From Bacteroidales bacterium (GTDB lineage: Bacteria > Bacteroidota > Bacteroidia > Bacteroidales > Muribaculaceae): DNA of 64,000 nucleotides. Below are positions 26,976 to 36,324 of the stretch, one piece after another. The notes under the pieces are model-generated. The model saw only the letters and a program-made list of their open reading frames with translations. It had not been told where the DNA came from and did no database searches. The DNA lies in the NCBI GenBank assembly GCA_015061055.1, contig SUXH01000007.1, positions 43,870-107,869 on the forward strand, written 5' to 3'. The first letter of the stretch is position 1, and the number at the start of each line of letters is the position of its first letter. The position numbers and the translations under genes were made by a program.

Positions 26976-28508
26976 TTATAATTTTAACAATCCTCTATAT
27001 GACACCGACAATAATGCACCGAAATTGTCGCCATACAATTTACCTCGGTCAATTGCTATCTGTCCTTTAAGATTCAATCCCGGCACATTCTTACAGTCGT
27101 ATACACACTCAATCATCGCCGACAAGCTTTCACGAGGTACTGATATAGGGAGAAACACCGTTCCCCACGATTTTGTGTAAGCAAATTTTGCCCGATACGA
27201 CAAATCGTCATTCACACAACCTTCCAACGCAACGTGAAAACTACGCAAACGTGTATCGGTAAGCGACAAATATCCGTCACAATTATAATAAGGCGAGCGA
27301 AGCACCGGCGAACCAATAGTTCGTCCGTAATACTGATAGCCATTATAAGTATAATTCTTATAGTAATTGTCGCCACCCGTTGCTCCATTTGTAATGGTAG
27401 TGCCTTCAATATCATCCGGTTCGAAGTGGATAGGTCCTCCTTGATTCATCAGGTCAAGATATTCCACTACCGCACCGGTAACAATACCTTTTCGATTAGA
27501 ATTCTTATATTCTATACCATACAAACCATCAAATCCGTTCATTTTACCTATACCGGAGCCATCTTCCCAAGGCGATTGATAATATGCTTTCAGCTCTGTG
27601 TCATCATCAAATCGATAACGTCCCATTATATCCCAAGAACCTATATGATTTCCTTCGTAATATGCTTTATCGCCTGCATTTGTACCCCCTGAACCCGGAA
27701 ACAGCATTCGCACAAACGTACTCGCATCGGGCTTCATATTTACCGATTCCAGCACTTCACCATTATTATATCTCACCAACTCGCCACCAAATTGTGCGGC
27801 AGCCTGCATCCCTATTGTAACCGAGAATGGTTGCGACAACTTGGTGTGAAAATAACAATATTTATAGTTGAACCACAAATCCTTAGTTATAAAATTATTG
27901 TAATAATTATAATGGTCCTCGAGCCAACCGCTATCGGTTTGCTTATAATAGCCAAGTTCGCCCGAAATCAACACCCAACCATTGGTGAACGGAATATTTT
28001 GCGGAGTCCAAAATCCGGCACGCACGCCGGGCATAGGACGCGAATTTATCGAATAAGTCATATCACCCGAACTTAATCGGTCGTTAAGCATCTTCGAGCC
28101 GTTTTCCTTCAATCCCACCGTCAGGAACACGCTTCGATACTTTGCATCAACATATAATTCTTGCAACCACACCGAAGACATATCCACCTTGTACAATTCC
28201 ATTATATCATTTGCCTTGTTATAACGAATACAATCAGCACTCGATTCATAGCCTCCTATTAACGATGCTCCATAGCCAAGGCTGAAACGTTTTCCATAAT
28301 CGATAGCATTTTTAAGTTCCAACTTTGCCAAAGCCGAATAAGGCTGTGAAACTACACCATGCGTATTAGACGATATAAAAAACGGAGCAAAATCACCATC
28401 GCTTGCTACTCCAAGCATCTCCACTTCCCATTCGGGGGATTTCTGTGCGCTTGCCACAAAAGACACAATACCGCACAACGCAATAAAACTCAGTATTTTA
28501 TTCTTCAT
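26976..28508 (-). CDS. Wzi-family capsule assembly outer-membrane protein
   Basis: Outer-membrane beta-barrel, 510 residues, with a signal peptide (residues 1-21). The order of motifs fits the capsule assembly Wzi family: WEVEMLGVASDGDFAPFFIS near the start, LYVDAKYRSVFLTVGLKEN near 115 and the GFWTPQNIPFTNGWV stretch in the first third. The C-terminal strand ends in LLSVSYRGLLKL. The E. coli member helps attach capsule at the surface; here there is no capsule locus nearby, so the role is inferred. Confidence 0.85.
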   Translation of the reverse strand: MKNKILSFIALCGIVSFVASAQKSPEWEVEMLGVASDGDFAPFFISSNTHGVVSQPYSALAKLELKNAIDYGKRFSLGYGASLIGGYESSADCIRYNKANDIMELYKVDMSSVWLQELYVDAKYRSVFLTVGLKENGSKMLNDRLSSGDMTYSINSRPMPGVRAGFWTPQNIPFTNGWVLISGELGYYKQTDSGWLEDHYNYYNNFITKDLWFNYKYCYFHTKLSQPFSVTIGMQAAAQFGGELVRYNNGEVLESVNMKPDASTFVRMLFPGSGGTNAGDKAYYEGNHIGSWDIMGRYRFDDDTELKAYYQSPWEDGSGIGKMNGFDGLYGIEYKNSNRKGIVTGAVVEYLDLMNQGGPIHFEPDDIEGTTITNGATGGDNYYKNYTYNGYQYYGRTIGSPVLRSPYYNCDGYLSLTDTRLRSFHVALEGCVNDDLSYRAKFAYTKSWGTVFLPISVPRESLSAMIECVYDCKNVPGLNLKGQIAIDRGKLYGDNFGALLSVSYRGLLKL

Positions 28509-28531
28509 TTTTTAAAAACCATTTTATTTTA

Positions 28532-28562
28532 CAAAAATAATAAGTTTTTTCTCAATACTCAA
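28532..28562 (-). promoter_or_regulatory. Promoter of the Wzi-lipoprotein operon
   Basis: On the minus strand TTG (28560-28562), 20 bases, TATTTTTG (28532-28539). Confidence 0.65.
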
Positions 28563-28580
28563 AGTTAAGACCTCCTTATA

Positions 28581-28611
28581 TTGTCAAAAACTAATAAATA
28601 TAATACCTTTG
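28581..28611 (+). promoter_or_regulatory. Promoter of the MptE-like gene
   Basis: TTG at 28581-28583, 20 bases, TACCTTTG at 28604-28611, about 28 bases before the ATG at 28640. It is divergent from the Wzi promoter. Confidence 0.7.
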
Positions 28612-28639
28612 TATATAGAAACCCAAACTTTGGTTGAAT

Positions 28640-29503
28640 ATGGCAAAATTAAAATACTTCATAACACAATCTTGGCACACTGCTCTGAGCATTGTGAAAA
28701 TCGTTCTGCAATCACGTCCTTGCGACACCCCGCCACAAGCCAACACCAACGATGAACTTGTGATTTTAGGAAATGGTCCATCGCTCAACAACACAATGCA
28801 GAACCATAAGGATTTTTTACTCTCAAGACACCTGCTTGCAGTGAATTTTGCTGCAAATACGCCCATATTCACCGAGTTGAGACCTAAGTTTTATATGCTT
28901 ACCGACCCTCACTTCTTCGTTCGTATGGAGCAGGGAAACGTGAAGCAACTTTGGGAAAACTTTGCTAAAAAAGTGGATTGGGATATGACCTTATTTATCC
29001 CAACTAAGGTGAAACGCTGTGGCGAATGGTTCTCGCTTGCAAAGAGCAACAAAAACATCTCAATCTGTACCTATAATATGACTCCTATTGAGGGGTTGCA
29101 ATGGTTTGAAAACCTTGCATACAATCATCGTTGGGGAATGCCTCGCCCACGCAACGTGCTTATCCCTTCGCTTATGCAGGCTATCGCAATGCAATACAAG
29201 AAAGTGTATCTTGCCGGAGCCGACCATTCGTGGCTGAAAACTTTATCGGTCGATGACGACAACCGAGTGGTATCTATCCAACCTCATTTCTACAAGGAAG
29301 CCAAAAGCGAAGAAGAACGCATAAAGAAAGATTACATGAACATACCACTTCACCAAGTGCTTGAAAGTATGTATATAGCCTTTCGCACCTACCACGTCAT
29401 TCGCCGATATGCCGAATATCGAGGCGTTGAAATCCTCAACATCACCCCCGACAGCTTCATCGACGCCTTCAAGAAATTAAAATTGAAAGTTAAAAATCCT
29501 TAG
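28640..29503 (+). CDS. MptE/DUF115-like protein, possibly surface-glycan related
   Basis: I start it at the ATG at 28640 rather than an upstream TTG at 28634. The protein (287 residues) has the Rossmann-type DELVILGNGPSLNNT motif near 35 and a FYMLTDPHFF stretch near 87, typical of the MptE-like (DUF115) family. The archaeal member is a pterin diphosphokinase, but Bacteroidetes and Campylobacter relatives occur in surface-sugar loci. The LAGADHSWLK segment is near 195. The gene is convergent with a CBS-nucleotidyltransferase of similar context, so a glycan role is inferred. Confidence 0.75.
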   Translation: MAKLKYFITQSWHTALSIVKIVLQSRPCDTPPQANTNDELVILGNGPSLNNTMQNHKDFLLSRHLLAVNFAANTPIFTELRPKFYMLTDPHFFVRMEQGNVKQLWENFAKKVDWDMTLFIPTKVKRCGEWFSLAKSNKNISICTYNMTPIEGLQWFENLAYNHRWGMPRPRNVLIPSLMQAIAMQYKKVYLAGADHSWLKTLSVDDDNRVVSIQPHFYKEAKSEEERIKKDYMNIPLHQVLESMYIAFRTYHVIRRYAEYRGVEILNITPDSFIDAFKKLKLKVKNP

Positions 29504-29516
29504 CTAACTAAGGATT
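29495..29516. terminator. Hairpin at the end of the MptE-like gene
   Basis: Perfect 9-base arms AATCCTTAG/CTAAGGATT with a CTAA loop. It overlaps the stop codon of the MptE-like gene. No T-run follows on the plus strand, so its role as a terminator is doubtful. Confidence 0.4.
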
Positions 29517-29520
29517 AGGA

Positions 29521-29542
29521 CACACTACTTGCTTGCACTCGA
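29521..29542. repeat. Short remnant of the dispersed mosaic repeat
   Basis: The stretch CACACTACTTGCTTGCACTC followed by GA differs from part of copy 1 (around 2225-2247) at only two positions. It sits between two convergent genes, where other copies also sit. Confidence 0.45.
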
Positions 29543-29562
29543 TAAATTCAGAATACTGATTC

Positions 29563-30609
29563 TCAATTTTTCAATTGCAAGAGGTCTTCGGCGTGGCGGA
29601 AGTCGGTCGGTGAACCTATATCAATCCAAATTCCATTTATAGGGAATTGACGCACCTTTCCACCATCGGCTATCACACTTTCAAGAAAATCGGTAGCATC
29701 GTAATACTCCCCTCGAGGGATAGAGCCCAATTTTTCGCGTTTTATCATATATATCCCGGCATTGGCATAATAGCTATATGCAGGTTTTTCTTCCAATCCT
29801 ACCACATCTCCGTCATCATTGCTCACCAACACCCCATAAGGCACACTCACCACGTATGGAGTAACTGCAACTGTAACATCGGCTCCACTCTCGATATGCA
29901 TTAGATACATTTCCTCAAAATTCACCGTTGTGAATAAGTCGGAATTCATAAGCAACACAGTACCATTCTCATAATCATCAATAAGAGTAAGCGAACCGAT
30001 AGTACCAAGTCGACAAGGCTCTTTCACACACTTCACTTGAACACCTGCCACAGGCTTAGAGAAATGTTCTTCTATCTGTTCGGCAAGATAATTGGTAGTA
30101 ACATTTATTTTTGTTACACCATTTCTTGCAAGTGCTTCCACATTATAGTCAATAATACACTTCCCTCCTAATTTCAAAAGCGGTTTCGGAGTGTCAAGTG
30201 TGAGCGGGCGCAACCTCTCACCCTTTCCGCCTGCCATAAGCACAGCATCTACAGGTAGCAATGAATTTTGAACCGAGAAATCATATAAGCACACTATCCT
30301 ACCTTCATTATCAAGTCGAGGAACGAGAGTTACTTTCCCGGCACGTAATCGGCGAATCTCAGCAACATCAACTCTTTCGCCTCTCAACGCCACAAAGTCG
30401 CGATGCATCACTTCGGTAACCGAAGTTTCAAGCACAGCACCACTTATCAGGCTACGACGCACATCACCATCGGTAAGAGTACCTAGTACTTTGCCGTCGG
30501 CATCGGTTACGAACAATGTCATTGAACTTCCTCCCGATAGTGTATTCAATTTCTTAAGAGCATCTATTATTGTTGCCTCGTCACTTATTATATATTTCTC
30601 AAAATCCAT
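29563..30609 (-). CDS. CBS-domain sugar nucleotidyltransferase
   Basis: Predicted to join a sugar phosphate to a nucleotide for surface glycan synthesis. Two CBS domains cover about residues 1-115. The nucleotidyltransferase domain begins at LMAGGKGERLRPLT (124-137), contains the MNSDLFT metal-binding Asp near 220, and ends in NGIWIDIGSPTDF. This architecture matches PtmE/HddC-like enzymes used for nonulosonate or heptose sugars, but the sugar is not predictable. It begins 28 bases after the ABC permease gene and is probably its operon partner. Confidence 0.87.
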   Translation of the reverse strand: MDFEKYIISDEATIIDALKKLNTLSGGSSMTLFVTDADGKVLGTLTDGDVRRSLISGAVLETSVTEVMHRDFVALRGERVDVAEIRRLRAGKVTLVPRLDNEGRIVCLYDFSVQNSLLPVDAVLMAGGKGERLRPLTLDTPKPLLKLGGKCIIDYNVEALARNGVTKINVTTNYLAEQIEEHFSKPVAGVQVKCVKEPCRLGTIGSLTLIDDYENGTVLLMNSDLFTTVNFEEMYLMHIESGADVTVAVTPYVVSVPYGVLVSNDDGDVVGLEEKPAYSYYANAGIYMIKREKLGSIPRGEYYDATDFLESVIADGGKVRQFPINGIWIDIGSPTDFRHAEDLLQLKN

Positions 30610-30637
30610 CTCTGTTTAATTACTAAGAATGATAATA

Positions 30638-31948
30638 TTATTTTATCCAACGGAATATATCAAGGAACGACACTTTCTTTCCATACATCAAGATTCCTCG
30701 ACGATAAATGCGCCCAGCAAGCCACACTAAAGTAAATGCAGTACCATATAGCAATCCTATACTCAACACAAGTTCCCACATTGGTATTCCATACGGGATA
30801 CGCACCATCATCACAATAGGCGAAGTAAACGGTATGTGCGAACACCACACAGCCAATGGACCGTCCGGATTTTCAAGACACGCAATACCTGCCCAGAGAG
30901 CAAACACTTCAATCATTATCACCGGAGTGGTGAATTGCGAAGCATCGCTTGGCTGGTCGACAGCCGAGCCAAATGCAGCAAAGAGTGAACCAAACAACAA
31001 GAATCCTCCTATACCATATAACAAGAAAGATAGTAACATTTGTCCAAACTTTATGGCGGCAATATCTCTAATAATACTTTCCACATCGGCCGACATCGCA
31101 GTTCCTTGAGCTGCCGACATCGCATTTATAGTTTCGGTTGCATCACTTCCTCCAAACAGCAATCCACTTAATCCAAATATAGAACTAACGACAAACAACA
31201 AGATACCCCACACAGTCAACTGAGTGAGACCCACAAGGGCTACACCAATAATCTTACCCATCATCAACTCGATAGGCTTGCAACTGCTCACTATCACTTC
31301 CACAATGCGATTGGTCTTTTCTTCAATCACACTATTCATTATCATTGCGCCATACATCAACACAAAGAAATAAGAGAACATTGCCAATATCATTCCTATG
31401 GCTTGTGCAGCCTCCATAGAGCCACTTTCCTCAGTGCCTCCATCACCCCATTTTATCTCGCTCACTTTCACATCGGCAGTGCATTCTTGCACTTTTTCCT
31501 TAATATCAGGTATACCTAAAGCATTTATATTGCGATTGGTGATTTCTTCATTAAATGTAGTTTTCAAATGTGACACAAGTGATTGTTGTACAGGTTTTTC
31601 CGAAAACACCGACAAGTATTCTCGCTTAGCCAGATTTTCGGGTAGCACAACTATGGCATATACGCTGTCGCGCACCCCCTCATAGTAGCTGCGAGGATTC
31701 TTTTTGGCAAGACTATCCACTCTCACAAACTTAAATTCATCGGTATCATTAATAATATCCGACATTTGCGAGCCTTCATCGATCACAACAACAGTCTTTT
31801 GCTCCCCATCATTCAAATTCATCAAAAGAATTGGAGCAGCCATTACAAGCACACTAATAAGTGGCAATAGTAAGGTCATCACGATAAACGACTTGCGTGC
31901 CACTATATTGAGATATTCTCTTCTTATTATTATCGATAACTTATTCAT
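30638..31948 (-). CDS. ABC-2 type transporter permease (NatB-like)
   Basis: Membrane half of an ABC exporter. It has one helix near residues 20-45, a large outer loop (about 50-180) and then five or six helices to the C-terminus, with the EEKTNRIVEVIVSSCKP segment typical of NatB/YhaP-type permeases. It is 436 residues long. It begins 18 bases after its ATPase gene. The NatAB pair exports sodium in Bacillus; the substrate here is unknown. Confidence 0.9.
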   Translation of the reverse strand: MNKLSIIIRREYLNIVARKSFIVMTLLLPLISVLVMAAPILLMNLNDGEQKTVVVIDEGSQMSDIINDTDEFKFVRVDSLAKKNPRSYYEGVRDSVYAIVVLPENLAKREYLSVFSEKPVQQSLVSHLKTTFNEEITNRNINALGIPDIKEKVQECTADVKVSEIKWGDGGTEESGSMEAAQAIGMILAMFSYFFVLMYGAMIMNSVIEEKTNRIVEVIVSSCKPIELMMGKIIGVALVGLTQLTVWGILLFVVSSIFGLSGLLFGGSDATETINAMSAAQGTAMSADVESIIRDIAAIKFGQMLLSFLLYGIGGFLLFGSLFAAFGSAVDQPSDASQFTTPVIMIEVFALWAGIACLENPDGPLAVWCSHIPFTSPIVMMVRIPYGIPMWELVLSIGLLYGTAFTLVWLAGRIYRRGILMYGKKVSFLDIFRWIK

Positions 31949-31966
31949 CTTCCTATCCTCTTTTCT

Positions 31967-32884
31967 TTAGATTTTGTCTTTGCCATTCACTGCTTCAATA
32001 AACACTTCGTGCATACTCGGCAATATCTCATGAAAACCGGTCAACTCATATCTTTCATTCAAGCAAGATATCACGTCTTTAACATTCACACCTTCTTTCA
32101 AACGTATATAAGTAGAATCATCGCCCGGACGATTCACTTCATCGGGTTCAAGAGAGAACATTCCCATTTCGGGCAATACTACACCTTCGCGAACACTCAC
32201 CGCATAGATATGTTTCTTAAATTGATGACGCACTGCATTTACATCTCCTTGAAGCACCACTTTAGAATGATTGATTAGCGAAATCTTCTCGCACACTTCT
32301 TCCACCGACCCCATATTGTGAGTAGAAAACAATATTGTGGCACCTTCGTTGCGCAAACGCAAAATCTCACGTTTCAGAATCTCGGCGTTCACAGGATCAA
32401 ATCCCGAGAATGGTTCATCGAATATAAGCAACTTGGGGCGATGAATCACCGTAGCGATAAACTGTACCTTCTGAGCCATCCCCTTCGACAAGGCTTCAAT
32501 TTTCTTGTCACGCCATTCAGTAAGTTCAAATCTTTCAAGCCACACCTTCATTTCGGTTTCTATCTCTTTGCGAGACATTCCTTTTAACTGTGCAAGATAT
32601 GAAATTTGATCGGCAACCTTCATTTTCTTATACAGACCACGTTCCTCAGGCAGATATCCCATCTTACTCACATCGGTAGCTTTCAATGGTTCTCCGCCAA
32701 GCAAAATTTCTCCGCTATCGGGAGTAGTTATTTGATTAATGATACGTATAAGCGAAGTCTTACCTGCCCCATTCGGTCCAAGCAATCCGTAAATACACCC
32801 TTCAGGCACCGACACACTTACATGATCGAGAGCACGATGCTTATCGTAGTCCTTCACTACGTCTATTACCTCTATGTAATTCAT
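31967..32884 (-). CDS. ABC transporter ATP-binding protein (NatA-like)
   Basis: Drives the exporter encoded next to it. Walker A GPNGAGKT is at 36-43, the signature LSKGMAQKVQ near 140 and Walker B LLIFDEPFSG near 158, followed by the switch His (FSTHNMGSVEE). The C-terminal DUF4162-type domain covers about 225-300. First gene of the ATPase-permease-nucleotidyltransferase group. Confidence 0.93.
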   Translation of the reverse strand: MNYIEVIDVVKDYDKHRALDHVSVSVPEGCIYGLLGPNGAGKTSLIRIINQITTPDSGEILLGGEPLKATDVSKMGYLPEERGLYKKMKVADQISYLAQLKGMSRKEIETEMKVWLERFELTEWRDKKIEALSKGMAQKVQFIATVIHRPKLLIFDEPFSGFDPVNAEILKREILRLRNEGATILFSTHNMGSVEEVCEKISLINHSKVVLQGDVNAVRHQFKKHIYAVSVREGVVLPEMGMFSLEPDEVNRPGDDSTYIRLKEGVNVKDVISCLNERYELTGFHEILPSMHEVFIEAVNGKDKI

Positions 32885-32974
32885 CTGTTCTTTGTTTTAT
32901 TTCACAAATTTAATTGTTTTACATCATATTAGACCATTTTTACACGAAAAAGTTGCAATCCCCCCAAAAAAGAT

Positions 32975-33008
32975 GTGAGCGGGATTGCCATCTCGGCAGA
33001 CCGCTCAC
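32975..33008 (-). terminator. Terminator after the DUF2807 gene
   Basis: Hairpin with arms GTGAGCGG and CCGCTCAC, followed on the minus strand by TCTTTTTTGGGG. Confidence 0.75.
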
Positions 33009-33034
33009 GTTGGTTTATAGGGAATATCATTTTA

Positions 33035-33763
33035 TTATTTTTCTTCTGAGTTTTCATCAAGACTTATAGCCTTGAGTGTTCCAAGTTGGAATGATTTTAT
33101 TTCACTTGGTTTTCCATAATAATATAGTTTACCTGTACCGGAACCATTCAGCGACAATTTTCCTCCGTTCACTTTACAATACACTTTACCTGTTCCGATG
33201 ATACGACAACTCACGTTGGTTGCCTCAAGACCTTCGGTACGCACTTCGGCTTTTCCTGTATTCTTAATTTTCAAGTCGGTACATTTTCCTCCCACTTGAG
33301 TATATCCGTTCCCTGTGAGAATTTCAATCTCCACTGTTGTTGCATCCACAGCATCGACAAGTAATCTACCATTATTCATCAATTTAAATTTCACACGTGG
33401 CGACGATGCAACACTTTTTACACACAACGTGCTATCGCCCAAGTTCTCGGCATATTGAAGATAAGCCGAATACACAATCACTTTAGGCAGTCGTTCAGAG
33501 TAAACACTATCGGAGCCTACCGTAATAGACAGCTTTCCTTTGTTGTTGTTTGTAAAGATTAGCTGATTAGCCATTTTAGGCACAGCCGAGAATACAGCCT
33601 TTCCTGCAGAATCGGCATTGCAACGATATTCCACATTGATGTGATCTACTACAGCCAAATGCGTAAAATCGCCTACATTTACCACAAATCTCTGCTTTTC
33701 TTGAGCTATTCCTGTCAAAGCTAAAGCTAACATTGCAAATACTATCAATATCTTATTCTTCAT
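33035..33763 (-). CDS. Exported DUF2807 (GIN domain) protein
   Basis: A signal peptide covers residues 1-20. The rest is the beta-helical head-GIN domain (DUF2807), visible in alternating hydrophobic strands such as VEIEILTGNGYTQVGGKCTD and EVRTEGLEATNVSCRIIGTG. The family is common in Bacteroidetes; its role is not settled, and adhesion is only a proposed function. It begins 19 bases after the dus gene and is probably cotranscribed with it. Confidence 0.85.
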   Translation of the reverse strand: MKNKILIVFAMLALALTGIAQEKQRFVVNVGDFTHLAVVDHINVEYRCNADSAGKAVFSAVPKMANQLIFTNNNKGKLSITVGSDSVYSERLPKVIVYSAYLQYAENLGDSTLCVKSVASSPRVKFKLMNNGRLLVDAVDATTVEIEILTGNGYTQVGGKCTDLKIKNTGKAEVRTEGLEATNVSCRIIGTGKVYCKVNGGKLSLNGSGTGKLYYYGKPSEIKSFQLGTLKAISLDENSEEK

Positions 33764-33782
33764 ATTATTCTCGTTTTACTGA

Positions 33783-34763
33783 TTATAAAAATTTATTCTC
33801 TATTAAATTCAATATCTCATCTAATTCATCAAATGTATTGGCTTTCAACATTGCTATTCGAGTTTCTCTAAAGTTAGGTATACCCTTAAATAGTGGTGTT
33901 GCTGCCAAATGACGGCGAATATGCAAAATACCTCGATACTCATCAATACGGTCGATACTTTCACGTATCTGTCGACGAAGCAAAGCCATTTTCTCACTTG
34001 CCGGAATAGGGGATAACGGTTCTCCACATTGTAAATAATGCTTCATTTCCCTAAATATCCATGGTGCTCCTATCGAGGCTCTACCCACCATCACACCATC
34101 TACCCCATAGCGGTCATAATATTCTGCAAGCTTCTCGGCCGAAGTGATATCACCATTACCTATAATAGGAATTTTCATTCGAGGATTGTTTTTCACTTCG
34201 CCTATCAACGTCCAATCGGCTTCACCAGTATACATTTGGCTTCGGGTGCGACCATGAATGGCAAGAGCTTGAATGCCGCAATCTTGAAGTTGCTCGGCAA
34301 GTTCCACTATTATCTTGCTATTACAATCCCAGCCAAGACGAGTCTTCACCGTTACGGGTATCTTCACTGCATCTACTACAGCACGAGTAATTTCAAGGAG
34401 CAATGGCACATTGCGAAGCATTCCCGACCCTGCACCTTTCGAGGCAACCTTCTTCACCGGACAGCCAAAATTAATATCCAATACATCGGGCCCGGCAGCC
34501 TCGGCAATGCGTGCAGCTTCCACCATCGGCTCTACTTCTTTTCCGTATATTTGAATTGCTGCAGGGCGTTCGGAATTATTGATTGAGAGTTTGCGAGTTG
34601 TAGAATTTATGTTGCGTATGAGAGCATCGGCACTCACAAATTCAGTATACACCATATCGGCTCCCTGCTCCTTACATATCAGTCGGAACGATTCATCCGT
34701 TACATCTTCCATCGGAGCGAGAAAAATCGGCTTCTCTCCCAAATCAATATTCCCTATTCGCAT
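33783..34763 (-). CDS. dusB: tRNA-dihydrouridine synthase, DusB type
   Basis: Flavin enzyme that reduces uridine in tRNA to dihydrouridine. The motifs are APMEDVTDESF near 15-25, the catalytic Cys in NFGCPVKKVASKGAGSG near 100, KTRLGWD, IHGRTR and the GNGDI and VMVGRASIGAPW FMN-binding loops. I start it at the ATG at 34763 (MRIGNIDLG); a frame from 34835 adds 24 atypical residues. A -7 box TATCTTTG lies at 34796-34803, close upstream, without a clear -33 element. Confidence 0.93.
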   Translation of the reverse strand: MRIGNIDLGEKPIFLAPMEDVTDESFRLICKEQGADMVYTEFVSADALIRNINSTTRKLSINNSERPAAIQIYGKEVEPMVEAARIAEAAGPDVLDINFGCPVKKVASKGAGSGMLRNVPLLLEITRAVVDAVKIPVTVKTRLGWDCNSKIIVELAEQLQDCGIQALAIHGRTRSQMYTGEADWTLIGEVKNNPRMKIPIIGNGDITSAEKLAEYYDRYGVDGVMVGRASIGAPWIFREMKHYLQCGEPLSPIPASEKMALLRRQIRESIDRIDEYRGILHIRRHLAATPLFKGIPNFRETRIAMLKANTFDELDEILNLIENKFL

Positions 34764-34895
34764 AAACCTATTTATATTTTCGTATAATTCGGTTACAAAG
34801 ATAATAAACTCTATTCTTTCGATATGTGACATCACGATTTTTTTACAAAAAATCGTGATTTTTGGAACATAAAGATACTCACTACAACAATCTGT

Positions 34896-34927
34896 TTGCT
34901 ATCATCTCAATAAAATAGCTAATTTTG
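34896..34927 (+). promoter_or_regulatory. Putative promoter of the HAD-purN operon
   Basis: TTG at 34896-34898, 21 bases, TAATTTTG at 34920-34927. Start codon at 34951. Confidence 0.5.
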
Positions 34928-34950
34928 CAATTCAAATAGAAGTATATCTT

Positions 34951-35739
34951 ATGATCAAGGCCGTATTTTTTGATATAGACGGAACTCTTGTTTCGTTCAA
35001 CACACACGAAATTCCGGAATCTACACTTTTTGCGCTTAACGAACTTCGCAAAAAAGGGATTAAAATTTTTATTGCCACCGGCAGATCATGGGGGCAAATG
35101 AAAAAGCTTCATAATTTTCCGATATTCGACGGATATATAACCCTCAACGGCAGTTGCTGTGTAACCGGTGAAGGCGAAATCATTCACCAAGTGTGCATTC
35201 CTGTTGAGGATTTAGAATCATTGGCTACATTCCATAGCACACATCCATTCCCTATAGAATTCGTTTATGAAAATCACGAAATAATGACCGAAGTAAACGA
35301 TTTGGTAGCTCAAGCATGGGCAAACGTGAATGTACCTATCCCTCCTATAACAGCTTTTGACAAATGCCCCAAAGAGAATGTATATCAATTAGGAATTTTT
35401 CTAAGTCGAGAAGAAGAATCCGAGCTGAAAATCACCGAACGATTTATGCCTCATTGCACTTCCTTGCGTTGGAGCCCCGATTTCTTCGATATCCTACCCA
35501 AAGAGAGCAGCAAGAGTGCGGGTATCGACAAGATTATAACTCACTATGGTATCAAACTCAATGAAACTATGGCTTTCGGTGATGGTGGAAACGATATCGA
35601 TATGATAGGACACGCAGCAATAGGTGTAGCTATGGGAAATGCTCGCGACGAGGTGAAAGAAGCAGCCGACCACGTTACTACATCAGTTGATGATAATGGA
35701 ATCTATAACGCACTAAAAGCACTCAACATATTATCCTAA
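34951..35739 (+). CDS. Cof-type HAD-IIB phosphatase
   Basis: Cytoplasmic haloacid-dehalogenase-fold phosphatase of the IIB group that commonly acts on sugar phosphates. Motif I is FFDIDGTLVS at 7-16 (Asp9 nucleophile), motif II is ATGRS near 42, and motif IV is FGDGGNDIDMIGHAAIGVAM near 209. The C2B cap lies between. Substrate unknown. Its stop overlaps the purN start by one base (TAATG), so the two are translationally linked. Confidence 0.93.
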   Translation: MIKAVFFDIDGTLVSFNTHEIPESTLFALNELRKKGIKIFIATGRSWGQMKKLHNFPIFDGYITLNGSCCVTGEGEIIHQVCIPVEDLESLATFHSTHPFPIEFVYENHEIMTEVNDLVAQAWANVNVPIPPITAFDKCPKENVYQLGIFLSREEESELKITERFMPHCTSLRWSPDFFDILPKESSKSAGIDKIITHYGIKLNETMAFGDGGNDIDMIGHAAIGVAMGNARDEVKEAADHVTTSVDDNGIYNALKALNILS

Positions 35740-36305
35740 TGAAAAATATAGCAATATTTGCATCGGGAGAAGGCTCTAATGCCGAAGCTATAGTACGCTA
35801 CTTCACTGATAGTGATAAGGTGCGCGTAAAATGCGTACTTACAAATCGTCAAAACGTCGGAGTTCACTCTCGTATGGAAAATCTCGGCATTCAGTCCCTA
35901 TATTTTCCAAAAGAAGCGTGGACCGATGGGAACCAAATCGTCGAAATCCTCAAGCAAGAAAATATTGATTTCATTGTTCTTGCCGGATTTTTAGCAAAAA
36001 TAGAACTCCCTATAATCCAAGCTTATAGCAATCGTATTCTAAACATCCACCCTTCACTTTTACCTCGCTATGGGGGCAAAGGTATGTGGGGGCACCACAT
36101 ACATAAAGCTGTGATTGCCAACCGAGAAACGGAAAGCGGAATAACCATTCATTTTATTGATGAAAATATTGACAGTGGCTCGATTTTATTCCAAGCAAAA
36201 TGTGAGGTGTCGCCCGATGATACCCCCGACACACTTGCAACTCGCATTCACGCTCTCGAACATAAGCACTATCCCCAAGTAATAGAGCAATTACTCACCA
36301 AATAA
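35739..36305 (+). CDS. purN: Phosphoribosylglycinamide formyltransferase
   Basis: Adds a formyl group from 10-formyl-tetrahydrofolate to GAR in purine synthesis. The N-terminal ASGEGSNAEAI binds substrate, and the catalytic Asn-His-Asp set is in LNIHPSLLPRYGG, GITIHFIDENIDSGSI and the conserved flanking segments. Normal length (188). Its start codon overlaps the stop of the HAD gene. Confidence 0.96.
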   Translation: MKNIAIFASGEGSNAEAIVRYFTDSDKVRVKCVLTNRQNVGVHSRMENLGIQSLYFPKEAWTDGNQIVEILKQENIDFIVLAGFLAKIELPIIQAYSNRILNIHPSLLPRYGGKGMWGHHIHKAVIANRETESGITIHFIDENIDSGSILFQAKCEVSPDDTPDTLATRIHALEHKHYPQVIEQLLTK

Positions 36306-36324
36306 ACGAGCCATTCTACAATTT

